Below are positions 1 to 7,698 of a stretch of 64,000 nucleotides of DNA, one piece after another. The stretch is from Streptomyces pseudovenezuelae (GTDB lineage: Bacteria > Actinomycetota > Actinomycetes > Streptomycetales > Streptomycetaceae), in contig NZ_JARXVH010000015.1 of NCBI RefSeq assembly GCF_029892565.1, positions 1 to 64,000 of the forward strand, written 5' to 3'. Numbering within the stretch: position 1 is the first letter of the stretch; every line of letters starts with the position of its first letter. The notes beneath the pieces are model-generated. The model did not search any database. It saw nothing but the letters and a program-made list of their open reading frames with translations, and was not told the origin of the DNA. Both the position numbers and the translations under genes were made by a program.

Positions 1-179
1 CTCCCCCGGGTGGGGGGGGCCGCGGTGGCCCGGGGGCTGCCGGGGGCCCCTCCGTTGGGGGCCATGGGGGGGGGCGGCCGGGCGGGGGGGCCGCCCCGCC
101 ACCAGAAGGGGTGAACGCTCGTAACTTTCCCGTGCGGATCGCGTTCGATCGCGCTAAGGGATCAAGCAGTTACGTTCCG
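1..179. other. G-run-rich non-coding left edge
   Basis: This stretch holds no convincing gene. It has repeated runs of five to nine G on the plus strand between about 10 and 90, far more homopolymeric than anything else in the window, so the plus strand could form G-quadruplexes. It lies downstream of the minus-strand transporter ATPase gene that ends at 180. I cannot tell whether this is genuine sequence or a hard-to-sequence edge. Confidence 0.4.
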
Positions 180-1802
180 TCAGGCAGCGGCCAGCTCTCG
201 CCGTTCGGCCCGGCGCCGGGCCGCGACCTGCGGGTCGAGCGCCGGTACGGCGGCCAGGAGCTGCTTGGTATACGGGTCCCGCGGGTTGTCGTACACCTCG
301 TCGGCGGGGCCTGACTCGACGATCCGGCCGCGGCGCATCACCGCGACCCGGTCGCTCACCTGCCGCACGACAGCGAGGTCGTGCGCGATGAAGACGAGCG
401 CTAGTCCGAGTTCGCGCTGCAACTCCCCGAGCAGGGCCACCACCTGGGCCTGCGTGGTCACGTCCAGCGCGGAGACGGGCTCGTCGCAGACGATGACGCG
501 CGGGTCGGCCGCGAGCGCCCGCGCGATGCCCACGCGCTGGCGCTGGCCCCCGCTGAACTCGTGCGGGTAGCGGTCGTAATGCGCCCCTTCGAGCCCCACG
601 CGCTCCAGCAGTTCCGTCACGCGCCCCCTGATCTGCTTCTCGTCCCGTTCGCCACGCGCGCGTAGCGGGTCGGCTATCGACTCGCCCACGCTGCGGCGGG
701 GGTTGAGGGAGGAGACGGGGTCCTGGAACACCATCTGAACGGCCGGTCGCACACCCACGCGCGCGTGGCCCTCGTAACGGACCTCCCCCGCCGTCGGCTC
801 CAGCAGCCCGACCAGCATCCGCCCGAGCGTCGTCTTGCCGCTGCCGCTCTCGCCCACGACCCCGAGGGTCTCGCCCCGCCGGATCGCCAGCGACACGTCG
901 TCCACGGCCGTGAACGCCCGCTTCCCGCGCCCGAATTCACGCCTGAGGCCAGTGGCCTCCAGGACGACGCTCTCGGACGCCTCGGAGCCCGGCGCTGCCT
1001 CGGAGCCCGCTGCCGCGGCGGCCCGTGGCGCGTCCACACGCGGGACCGCGGCCAGCAGTTCGCGCGTGTACGGCTGGACGGGCGCCCCCAGGACGTCGGC
1101 GATCGCCCCGTGTTCCACCACGCGCCCGTGCCGCATGACGAGCACGTCGTCGACGCTCTCCGCCGCCACGCCCACGTCGTGTGTGACGAGCAGCAGCCCC
1201 ATGCCGGTCTCCTCGCGCAGCGTGTGCAGCAGGTCGAGGATCTGGGCCTGGACGGTGACGTCGAGCGCGGTGGTCGGCTCGTCGGCGATCAAGAGGTCGG
1301 GCTCGCAGGCGAGCGCCATCGCGATGAGCGCGCGCTGGCGCATGCCGCCGCTGAACTCGTGCGGGCGGGACCGGGACCGGCGTTGTGCGTCCGGAATTCC
1401 CACTCGGTCCAGCACCTCCACCGCACGCGCGCGTGCCGCTCGCCGTGACACGCGCGTGTGCACGCGGTACACCTCGGCGATCTGGTCGCCGATCGCGTAG
1501 TACGGGTCGAGCGAGGACAGCGGGTCCTGGAAGACCATCGCGGCCTTCGCACCGCGCAGCCGCCGCAGTTCGTCGTCGGACGCCTCCTGTACGTCGACGC
1601 CGGCGACCTCGATCGAGCCGCCGACCCGCGCGCCCGTGCCGCGGTGCAGCCCCAACAGGGCCGAGGCGACGGTGGACTTGCCGGAGCCGGACTCGCCGAC
1701 CAGGGCGACGGCGGCCCCCTGCGCCAGGCTGAAGGAGAGGCCGTCGACGGCCCGCAGGTCGCCGAACTCGACGGACAGATCCGTGACTTGGACGAGACTC
1801 AC
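180..1802 (-). CDS. Peptide-type ABC transporter, fused double ATPase
   Basis: This protein of about 540 residues carries two nucleotide-binding domains in tandem, equivalent to DppD plus DppF fused, and would power import by the two permeases encoded upstream. The first domain has Walker A GESGSGKS near residue 38, signature FSGGMRQR and Walker B LLIADEP; the second has GESGSGKTT near 318, FSGGQRQR and VIVCDEP. Each domain ends with the peptide-transporter C-terminal extension (PYTRELLAAVP and PYTKQLLAAVP). I chose the GTG at 1802 because it overlaps the permease stop by 4 bp; reading further upstream gives only low-complexity sequence. It is the last gene of the operon. The substrate is inferred only at family level. 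Confidence 0.93.
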   Translation of the reverse strand: MSLVQVTDLSVEFGDLRAVDGLSFSLAQGAAVALVGESGSGKSTVASALLGLHRGTGARVGGSIEVAGVDVQEASDDELRRLRGAKAAMVFQDPLSSLDPYYAIGDQIAEVYRVHTRVSRRAARARAVEVLDRVGIPDAQRRSRSRPHEFSGGMRQRALIAMALACEPDLLIADEPTTALDVTVQAQILDLLHTLREETGMGLLLVTHDVGVAAESVDDVLVMRHGRVVEHGAIADVLGAPVQPYTRELLAAVPRVDAPRAAAAAGSEAAPGSEASESVVLEATGLRREFGRGKRAFTAVDDVSLAIRRGETLGVVGESGSGKTTLGRMLVGLLEPTAGEVRYEGHARVGVRPAVQMVFQDPVSSLNPRRSVGESIADPLRARGERDEKQIRGRVTELLERVGLEGAHYDRYPHEFSGGQRQRVGIARALAADPRVIVCDEPVSALDVTTQAQVVALLGELQRELGLALVFIAHDLAVVRQVSDRVAVMRRGRIVESGPADEVYDNPRDPYTKQLLAAVPALDPQVAARRRAERRELAAA

Positions 1803-2797
1803 GTCAGTACCACCCGTCGGTCGGCCAGCGCGTACAGCACGTCCGCGAGGGCGTTGGCGAGGACCACGAAGAACCCGATGACCAGGACCATCCCGACGAC
1901 GACCGGCAGATCGACCACGTCGACGGCGTGGACGAGTTCCTGGCCGATGCCGGGGAGGCCGAAGAGGGTCTCGGTGAGGACCGCGCCGCCGATCGCCGAG
2001 CCGACGTTGTTGGCGTTCAGCGCGATGACGGGCGCCAGCGCGCCGCGCAGTGCGTGGCGTCCGACGATCGTCCGCTCGGCGACGCCGTACGCCCGGAAGG
2101 TGCGGATGTGGTCCTCGGCCAGCGTCTCCAGCATCGACGCCCTGGTCATCCGGGCGAAGGCCGCGGCCTCGATGAGGGCGAGCGAGAGCCAGGGCAGCAG
2201 GAGGTTCCACGCCCACTGCTCGGGATCGTCGGTGAAGTTCACGTACTGCGGGAAGGGCAGGAGTTGCAGTTCGCCGCAGACGACGATCATCAGGACGAGT
2301 CCGATGACGAAGACCGGGGTGGCCCAGCCGGCCAGGGTGAGGGCGGTCAGCAGCCGCTCGGTGAACCGGCCGCGCCGCCAGGCGGAGAGCACGCCGGTGC
2401 CGACGCCCAGGACGAGCCACAGGACCATCGCGCCGAGCACCAGCGAGAGGCTCACCGGGAGCTTCGTCAGGATGATGCTCATGACCTGCTGGTCGCTCTG
2501 GTACGAGAGCCCGAGGCAGGGCGCCGAGCAGTGCTCCACCGAGGTTCCCGTGGAGTAGTCCTGGCCGGCGACCAGGCCCACCAGGAATTGCCAGTAGCGC
2601 ACGTACAGCGGGTCGTCGAGGCGCAGTTGCTGGGCGACCTGGTGCACCTGCTCCGGCGAGCAGCGCGGGCCGCAGGTGATCTGGGCGACGTTGCCGGGGG
2701 TGGCGTAGAAGACGACGTAGACGATCACCGAGATGGCCAGCAGGGTCACCACGGTGCCCACGGCGCGACGCAGGACGAAACCTCCGAAGCCGCTCAT
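1799..2797 (-). CDS. Peptide-type ABC transporter permease, DppB/OppB type
   Basis: This inner-membrane permease of about 332 residues starts MSGFGGFVLRRAVG, followed by a first membrane segment and the YATPGN motif typical of OppB/DppB proteins. A large external loop (about residues 45-100) contains four cysteines (CGPRC and CSAPC contexts) that could form disulfides. The cytoplasmic EAA loop is seen around FARMTRASMLETLAEDHIRTF and should contact the ATPase. It overlaps the upstream DppC-type gene by ATGA and the downstream ATPase gene by GTGA, implying translational coupling. In this operon the DppC-type gene precedes the DppB-type gene, the reverse of the usual order and of the operon at 56-61.6 kb. 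Confidence 0.92.
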   Translation of the reverse strand: MSGFGGFVLRRAVGTVVTLLAISVIVYVVFYATPGNVAQITCGPRCSPEQVHQVAQQLRLDDPLYVRYWQFLVGLVAGQDYSTGTSVEHCSAPCLGLSYQSDQQVMSIILTKLPVSLSLVLGAMVLWLVLGVGTGVLSAWRRGRFTERLLTALTLAGWATPVFVIGLVLMIVVCGELQLLPFPQYVNFTDDPEQWAWNLLLPWLSLALIEAAAFARMTRASMLETLAEDHIRTFRAYGVAERTIVGRHALRGALAPVIALNANNVGSAIGGAVLTETLFGLPGIGQELVHAVDVVDLPVVVGMVLVIGFFVVLANALADVLYALADRRVVLT

Positions 2798-3891
2798 GCG
2801 GAGCCCTCCTTGCCGGCCTCGGTCGTGCCGTTGCCTGCCTCGGTCGCAGCCTTGCCGACCGCGGACGCGCTCTTGCCCGCTTCGGTCTCGCCCTTGGCCG
2901 CCTTCGCCTCGCGCTTGCGGCCCGTGCCGATGCTCAGGCGGGAGGCCGCGCGCGGGTCCAGGGCGGTGCGGACGCCGTCGCCGAGGACGGTGAGCGCGAG
3001 CACGGTGACGAACAGCGAGCCGGCCGGGAGCAGCAGGTACTGCGGGGCCGCCTGGTACCAGACGTCGGCCGCGGTGAGCATCTGCCCCCAGGACGGCGTC
3101 GGCGGCTTCACGCCGACGCCGAGGAAGGACAGGGCGGCCTCGATGCTGATGTTGACCGGCATGAGGATCGCGGCGTAGGTGATGATCGGCGCGGCGAGCC
3201 CGGGCAGCAGTTCCCTGCGGGCGATCCGCCAGGTGCCCCAGCCGCTGAGCCGGGCGGCGGAGACGTAGTCGAGCCCCTTGAGCGTGAGCGTCTGGGCGCG
3301 CACGATCTTCGCGATGTTGCCCCACGCGATGAACCCGATGACCAGGGTGACCAGGACGGGTCGCGGGAAGCTCGACGGGACGATCGCGAGCAGTGCCAAT
3401 GCCATGATCATCAATGGCATGGCGACAAAGATGTCCGTGATCCGGCTCAACAGTTGATCAACCCATCCACTGCCGAGCGCGGACGCGATGCCCATCACCA
3501 CACCCACGAGGAGCTGGATCACGGTCGCGGCGAACGCGACCCCCAGGGAGACGCGGGCCCCGTAGACCAGCCGCGCGAACAGATCACGCCCGGTCTGCGG
3601 TTCGACGCCCAGCCAGTGGTGGCCGCCGATGCCCCCGAACGAGCCGATCGGCACGCCCCCGCGCGCGGAGTCGATGAGGGAGGGGTGGTACGTGGTCGGG
3701 TCCTGGCCCTCGATCGCCGTGAGCAGCGGCGCACCGAGCGCGACCAGGATCAGCAGGGCGACGACGGCCGCCGCGACGAGGGCGGCACGCTGCGCTCGCA
3801 GCCGCCGCCAGAACTGACGGGCCCCCGAGACCCCCGGGACGGGTTCGATGCCCGTCCCGGGGGTCTCGGCGGCGACAAGTGCCTCGCTCAC
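2794..3891 (-). CDS. Peptide-type ABC transporter permease, DppC/OppC type
   Basis: This second permease of 365 residues has the OppC hallmarks: an N-terminal cytoplasmic segment, a first membrane helix (about 34-55), the phrase GVEPQTGRDLFARLVYGARVSL, an EAA loop and the SFLGVGVKPPTPSWG motif. The last 35 residues form an unusual hydrophilic tail with repeated TEAGK/AGK units rather than the short ending usual for the family. It follows the lipoprotein gene by 4 bp and overlaps the next permease by 4 bp. Together with the DppB-type subunit it would form the channel. Confidence 0.92.
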   Translation of the reverse strand: MSEALVAAETPGTGIEPVPGVSGARQFWRRLRAQRAALVAAAVVALLILVALGAPLLTAIEGQDPTTYHPSLIDSARGGVPIGSFGGIGGHHWLGVEPQTGRDLFARLVYGARVSLGVAFAATVIQLLVGVVMGIASALGSGWVDQLLSRITDIFVAMPLMIMALALLAIVPSSFPRPVLVTLVIGFIAWGNIAKIVRAQTLTLKGLDYVSAARLSGWGTWRIARRELLPGLAAPIITYAAILMPVNISIEAALSFLGVGVKPPTPSWGQMLTAADVWYQAAPQYLLLPAGSLFVTVLALTVLGDGVRTALDPRAASRLSIGTGRKREAKAAKGETEAGKSASAVGKAATEAGNGTTEAGKEGSA

Positions 3892-3895
3892 GGCG

Positions 3896-5614
3896 CTACT
3901 TCACCGCGACCTGCGAGATGTCCAGCACACCGGTCCAGTCGCTGATCACGACGTTCTTGATGTCCTGGCCGACCAGTCGCTTGTAGACGGGGTGGAACAG
4001 CGGGACGGTGAGCGCCTGCTCGCCGATCTTCTTGTCCAGTGCACCCCACCTCTTGGCGGCAGCGTCAAGATCGGTCAACTTGTTGATCGCGTCAATCTCG
4101 GCATTGACCGACTTGTCGTTCAACAGGCCGTTGTTGAAGTTCGAGCCGTCCTTGACGATCTGCCGGCCGTCGAAGATCGGGGCGAGGAAGGGACCGCCGG
4201 AGGGCCAGTCGGCACCCCAGTGGGCGAGGAAGAAGCCGGGCTCGGTCTTCACGTTGTGGATCTTGTCCCGGTAGTCGTTGTCCTCCAGGCCCTGCAGCTT
4301 GACCGTGATGCCGGCCTTCTTGAGCGCGTCCTGGATCGCGGTCGCGATCTCGGGGCTGGTCTCGAAGTCCTTGCTGTTGGAGTGGGTCAGCGTGACGGTG
4401 AGCCCCTTGGGGTAACCGGCCTCCTTCAGCAGCTCCTTGGCCTTCGCGGCGTTGCCGGTCGCCCCCGCCGGGAAGAGGTCGTAGGGCGTGTAGCCGAAGG
4501 ACTTCTGGTTCGGCAGGAAGGTCGTCGCGGAGTCGGCCAGCGCGGAGCCACCGGCCGCGTTGATCACGGACGAGCGGTCGATGGCATACGAGACCGCCTC
4601 GCGCACCTTCGGGTCGTCGAACGGCTTCACCGTCGGGTTGAACGCGATGTAGTTCGTGTAGCCGAAGTGCCCGGTGCCCACGCGCGCGGCCAGCTTCTTG
4701 TCGCCCGACACCTTGGCGAGCTCGGCCGGACCGAGGTTGGTGTCCGTGGTGACCGCGGTCGCGTCCGCCCCCTGGGACGCCGACAGCCGCTGGTTGATCA
4801 CGGACGAGTCGAGCCCCGACCGCACGTCGATCTTGTCCGGGTACGCCTTGCGCTCGTCGTCGACGGAGGCCGACCAGTAGGTGTTGCGCTCCAGGACGAG
4901 GTGCTCACCGTCGTTCTCGTTCTGGACGACCTTGTAGGGGCCGGACGAGACCGGGTGCTCCTCGTACTTCGTGCCGGTGTCCTTGGCCTTCGGGACGGGC
5001 GTGGTCTGCGTCTGCGTGGCCAGGTAGGGGAACTCGCCCTCGGGCTTGTTCAGGTGGAACACGATGGTCCGGCTGTCCGGCGTCTCGATCGCCGACAGGC
5101 CCTTCTTGTCCTTGTAGGGCCCCTGGTAGTCGGCCGCGCCGACCAGCCAGTCCCGCAGGTAGGGCGCGCCGCCGGACAGCTCGGGCGCGAAGGAGCGCTC
5201 GATGCCGTACTTGATGTCGGCGGACGTGATCGCCGTGCCGTCCTCGTACTTGAGGCCCTTCTTCAGGGTGTACGTCCACTCGGTCGCGTCCTTGTTGGGG
5301 CGCCCGGTGTCGGTGGCGAGGTCCGGGACGACCTTGGCACCGGCCGCGCCGTTCTCGCGGTTGCGGGTGGTGAGCGTACGGAAGACCAGGGACGGGACGT
5401 TGCCGCCGCCCGAGGTGTACAGGCGGGCCGGGTCGAAGTCCTGCTGCGGGTCGGAGTTCAGGACCGTGAGCGTGCCGCCCTTGTGGGGCGTGGAGTCGCC
5501 ACCGGAGCCCTTGGCATCGTTGTCCTCAGGCCCGCAGGCGGCGACGCCCGCTGCCAGAACCAGGCCTACGGATGCCGCGGCCACTCGGCGCGCTGTGGCG
5601 GACGGTTGACGCAT
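3896..5614 (-). CDS. Peptide-binding lipoprotein, SBP_bac_5 family
   Basis: This 572-residue solute-binding protein is the first structural gene of the operon. The N-terminus has a basic region, a hydrophobic stretch and the lipobox LAAGVAACG, so the mature protein should be lipid-anchored outside the membrane. Family 5 features include SADIKYGIERSFAP, VREAVSYAIDRSSVINAA and the lobe sequence around WGADWPSGGPFL. The ATG at 5614 has a GAGAGG ribosome site (about 5628-5633) just below a hairpin at 5638-5657. The ligand is unknown; peptides are typical for the family, but other ligands such as metal chelates or sugars occur. Confidence 0.92.
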   Translation of the reverse strand: MRQPSATARRVAAASVGLVLAAGVAACGPEDNDAKGSGGDSTPHKGGTLTVLNSDPQQDFDPARLYTSGGGNVPSLVFRTLTTRNRENGAAGAKVVPDLATDTGRPNKDATEWTYTLKKGLKYEDGTAITSADIKYGIERSFAPELSGGAPYLRDWLVGAADYQGPYKDKKGLSAIETPDSRTIVFHLNKPEGEFPYLATQTQTTPVPKAKDTGTKYEEHPVSSGPYKVVQNENDGEHLVLERNTYWSASVDDERKAYPDKIDVRSGLDSSVINQRLSASQGADATAVTTDTNLGPAELAKVSGDKKLAARVGTGHFGYTNYIAFNPTVKPFDDPKVREAVSYAIDRSSVINAAGGSALADSATTFLPNQKSFGYTPYDLFPAGATGNAAKAKELLKEAGYPKGLTVTLTHSNSKDFETSPEIATAIQDALKKAGITVKLQGLEDNDYRDKIHNVKTEPGFFLAHWGADWPSGGPFLAPIFDGRQIVKDGSNFNNGLLNDKSVNAEIDAINKLTDLDAAAKRWGALDKKIGEQALTVPLFHPVYKRLVGQDIKNVVISDWTGVLDISQVAVK

Positions 5615-5637
5615 CGGAATGACGACCTCTCGGGTGG

Positions 5638-5657
5638 TTCGAGCCCCGCGGCTCGAA
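5638..5657 (-). promoter_or_regulatory. Hairpin just upstream of the lipoprotein ribosome site
   Basis: TTCGAGCC and GGCTCGAA form a perfect 8-bp stem with a 4-nt loop. It sits a few bases upstream of the GAGAGG ribosome site of the lipoprotein gene, inside the region downstream of the candidate leader peptide, so it is positioned to affect translation or transcription. Its role is inferred. Confidence 0.5.
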
Positions 5658-5728
5658 TGGTGAGACGGATTGACGAGGAGTGAGACGAATGTGAACAGAC
5701 GTCTGCCCGGGCGTCAGGTCGTCGAGAA

Positions 5729-5746
5729 GCCGTGACCGGTCACGGC
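5729..5746. promoter_or_regulatory. Perfect 18-bp palindrome in the operon leader
   Basis: GCCGTGACC followed directly by GGTCACGGC is an uninterrupted 18-bp palindrome between the leader ORF and the lipoprotein gene. Such symmetry fits an operator for a dimeric regulator or part of an attenuator fold. No regulator is encoded next to it. Confidence 0.45.
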
Positions 5747-5786
5747 GGAGAAGAGAGATCGCGACGCGAACGCCCGGAAGGGAGCG

Positions 5787-5882
5787 TCAGCGACAGTGGA
5801 TGTCGGCCACACAGAGTGGGGTCACGCCGATGAGCGCCAGCTCGATGGGGGCGCTCTGCTCGACGGGATGACTAGACCACAT
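5787..5882 (-). CDS. Candidate leader peptide ending in Cys-Arg
   Basis: This short reading frame encodes 31 residues ending GVTPLCVADIHCR, with cysteines at positions 24 and 30. It lies 172 nt upstream of the transporter lipoprotein gene on the same strand. No Shine-Dalgarno sequence precedes it, but a TTGACA-N17-CATATT promoter would place the transcription start on the A of the ATG, making it leaderless. Short leaderless ORFs with terminal cysteines are known attenuators of sulfur and transport operons in mycobacteria; the function here is inferred by analogy. It could instead be chance coding. Confidence 0.6.
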   Translation of the reverse strand: MWSSHPVEQSAPIELALIGVTPLCVADIHCR

Positions 5883-5889
5883 GCGCAGC

Positions 5890-5918
5890 AATATGTATGA
5901 CTGATCAACGCATGTCAA
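5890..5918 (-). promoter_or_regulatory. Sigma-70-type promoter of the left transporter operon
   Basis: On the minus strand TTGACA (5913-5918) is a perfect -35 box and CATATT (5890-5895) a 4-of-6 -10 box, separated by exactly 17 nt. The predicted start falls at about 5882, the first base of the leader ORF. Confidence 0.6.
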
Positions 5919-5950
5919 TGTGACATGAGCGTCACCGGTCGACCCGTGCG

Positions 5951-7690
5951 TCAACTTCCGGGATACGGCCAGGGGTTGGGCAGACAGTGGATTCCGTCAT
6001 GGTCCAGGAACTTGGTCTGCTGCTGCATCACCGGCGCGAGCTGGCCGTTCTTGTCACAGGTCACATGGTGATAGCCGAGACGGTGACCCACCTCGTGGTT
6101 GATCAACATCTGCCGGTAGGCGTGAATCTCGTCACCGTAGGTGGTCGACCCCTGTGCCCATCTGTATGCGTTGATCATCACTCGTTCGGTGGCGGCCGAG
6201 TCGCAGGACACGTTGTCCTCGGTGGTGTCCAGACCGGACCTGGCGCACCAGTCGGCGGTCGTGCCGGGACTGGCGAGCGTGATCACGAAGTCCGGCTGCC
6301 CGGAGTAGACACGCTCGAAGGTACGGGCGCCGTTGTGCGCCCAGCTCCGGTCGTCGTTGAGCGTCTTCTGCACGGCGGCGGCGAAGAGCTCCCCGTCCAG
6401 CCCGAGCCCCTTCTCCACGTCCACGCGGTACGTGTACTTCTGCCCCTTGCCGGGCGCCTTGGCGACCCCCGGGATCGCGTCGAACTTCCCCGACCCCTTG
6501 AGCTTGGCCCCCAGCGCGTACTTCTTGTCCATCTTCTGCGCGTACGTCAGCGTCGCCACGCTCGGCGACGAGGACGGCGTCGGCCGCCCGTCCCCGCGCG
6601 ACGACGAGTCCCGGGCGTCCCGCCCCTGATCCGTGGCCGACTGCGTCCGTACGCCGTTGTCGTCACGTCCGTCCGCGACCTGGCCGGCGACGACGACGGC
6701 CAGCACGGTGACGACGGCGGCGGCCGCGATGCCGGTGAAGGCCCTGCCCTTGGCGCCCGTGGCCTGCGCGGGCACACCGGTCGGCGGCGCGTCGTCGTGG
6801 TCGGCGTCGGTCTCGGAGGGAACGCCCACGCCGGTACGGCGGTCCCACTCGGTGCCGGAGTCGTAGAGGTCGGTGGCGGTTCGGGCGCGCGGCGCGAAGA
6901 CGTCGTCGTCCTCACCGAAGGCGTCGACATAGTCCTGCCGCGGACCACCTGAAGGCGCTTGTCGCCGCCGGGAAGGGGCAGCACCCGGCCCCGCCGGACC
7001 CGCGCCCCTCAACTCGCCCCACCCGCCACCGGATTCACGCTGCTGCGGGTGCCCACCACGTACCTGGGGGAAACCGTGGGCGGGGGTCCCGTCGGGAAGT
7101 CGAGGCACTCCACGCGCGGGCGTGCCGTCCGGCAGCCGCGGGAACCCGTGCGCGGGCGTGCCGTCGGGGAGGCGAGGGAAGCCGTGTGCGGGCGTGCCGT
7201 CGGGAAGTCGCGGTACCCCGCGCGCGGGCGTCCCGTCGGCAGGCCTGGGAAAGCCGTTCGCCGGCGTCCCGTCAGCCATCCGCCCGGCTCCACTCCGACC
7301 GCCCGAGCCCTGCCACTGTCCCTGCTGCTGTCCTTGCTGGGGCTGGGGCCAACCGCCACCCTGCTGAGGCCGGCCACCCTGCTGCCACGCCCCGGGAACC
7401 GCGCCGGAAGGCGGCCCGTCCCCACGCCGAGGCCCAGGTATGGGAGGCACCGCACCGGCAGGCCCTCGGCCAGAAGCCGCACCCGGCCGCTGCCGTTGCT
7501 GCCCCTGCCCCTGTTCCCGTTGCTGCCCCTGCTGCGCCTGTTGCCCCTGCCGGGACGCCGCACTCGGCCCCCCGCCCGCGGCCGCAGCGGGCCCGGCGCC
7601 GGACTCCGATCGCGCAGTCCGAGCACCCCGCCCCGCGCCTATGTCGGCGGCCTCGCCCTTGGCAAGACCGCGACGGCTGTGGCGTCCCAC
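5951..7690 (-). CDS. Membrane-anchored DUF3152 protein, predicted zinc metalloprotease
   Basis: This 579-residue protein has a Gln/Gly/Pro-rich disordered N-terminus, six tandem DGTPAxGxPR units at about 139-208, an acidic stretch, one membrane helix (about 318-337) and an extracytoplasmic DUF3152 domain (about 380-579). The domain contains HEVGHRLGYHH at 532-542, which fits the metzincin zinc motif HExxHxxGxxH, followed by PVMQQQ, a plausible Met-turn. Four cysteines (CARS, SCDS, TCDK, IHCLP contexts) could form disulfides outside the cell. The gene starts 9 bp after the hydrolase stop, so the two are probably cotranscribed. The substrate is unknown. Confidence 0.85.
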   Translation of the reverse strand: MGRHSRRGLAKGEAADIGAGRGARTARSESGAGPAAAAGGGPSAASRQGQQAQQGQQREQGQGQQRQRPGAASGRGPAGAVPPIPGPRRGDGPPSGAVPGAWQQGGRPQQGGGWPQPQQGQQQGQWQGSGGRSGAGRMADGTPANGFPRPADGTPARGVPRLPDGTPAHGFPRLPDGTPAHGFPRLPDGTPARGVPRLPDGTPAHGFPQVRGGHPQQRESGGGWGELRGAGPAGPGAAPSRRRQAPSGGPRQDYVDAFGEDDDVFAPRARTATDLYDSGTEWDRRTGVGVPSETDADHDDAPPTGVPAQATGAKGRAFTGIAAAAVVTVLAVVVAGQVADGRDDNGVRTQSATDQGRDARDSSSRGDGRPTPSSSPSVATLTYAQKMDKKYALGAKLKGSGKFDAIPGVAKAPGKGQKYTYRVDVEKGLGLDGELFAAAVQKTLNDDRSWAHNGARTFERVYSGQPDFVITLASPGTTADWCARSGLDTTEDNVSCDSAATERVMINAYRWAQGSTTYGDEIHAYRQMLINHEVGHRLGYHHVTCDKNGQLAPVMQQQTKFLDHDGIHCLPNPWPYPGS

Positions 7691-7698
7691 GTCCCCCC

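Noticed and set aside
111..314. 67-codon plus-strand frame at the left edge
   Set aside because: It runs into the 3' end of the transporter ATPase gene on the other strand and shows no domain or ribosome site.
1458..3178. Long plus-strand open frames opposite the left transporter genes
   Set aside because: They are antisense shadows of GC-rich genes, low in recognisable motifs, while the minus strand encodes clear ABC domains.
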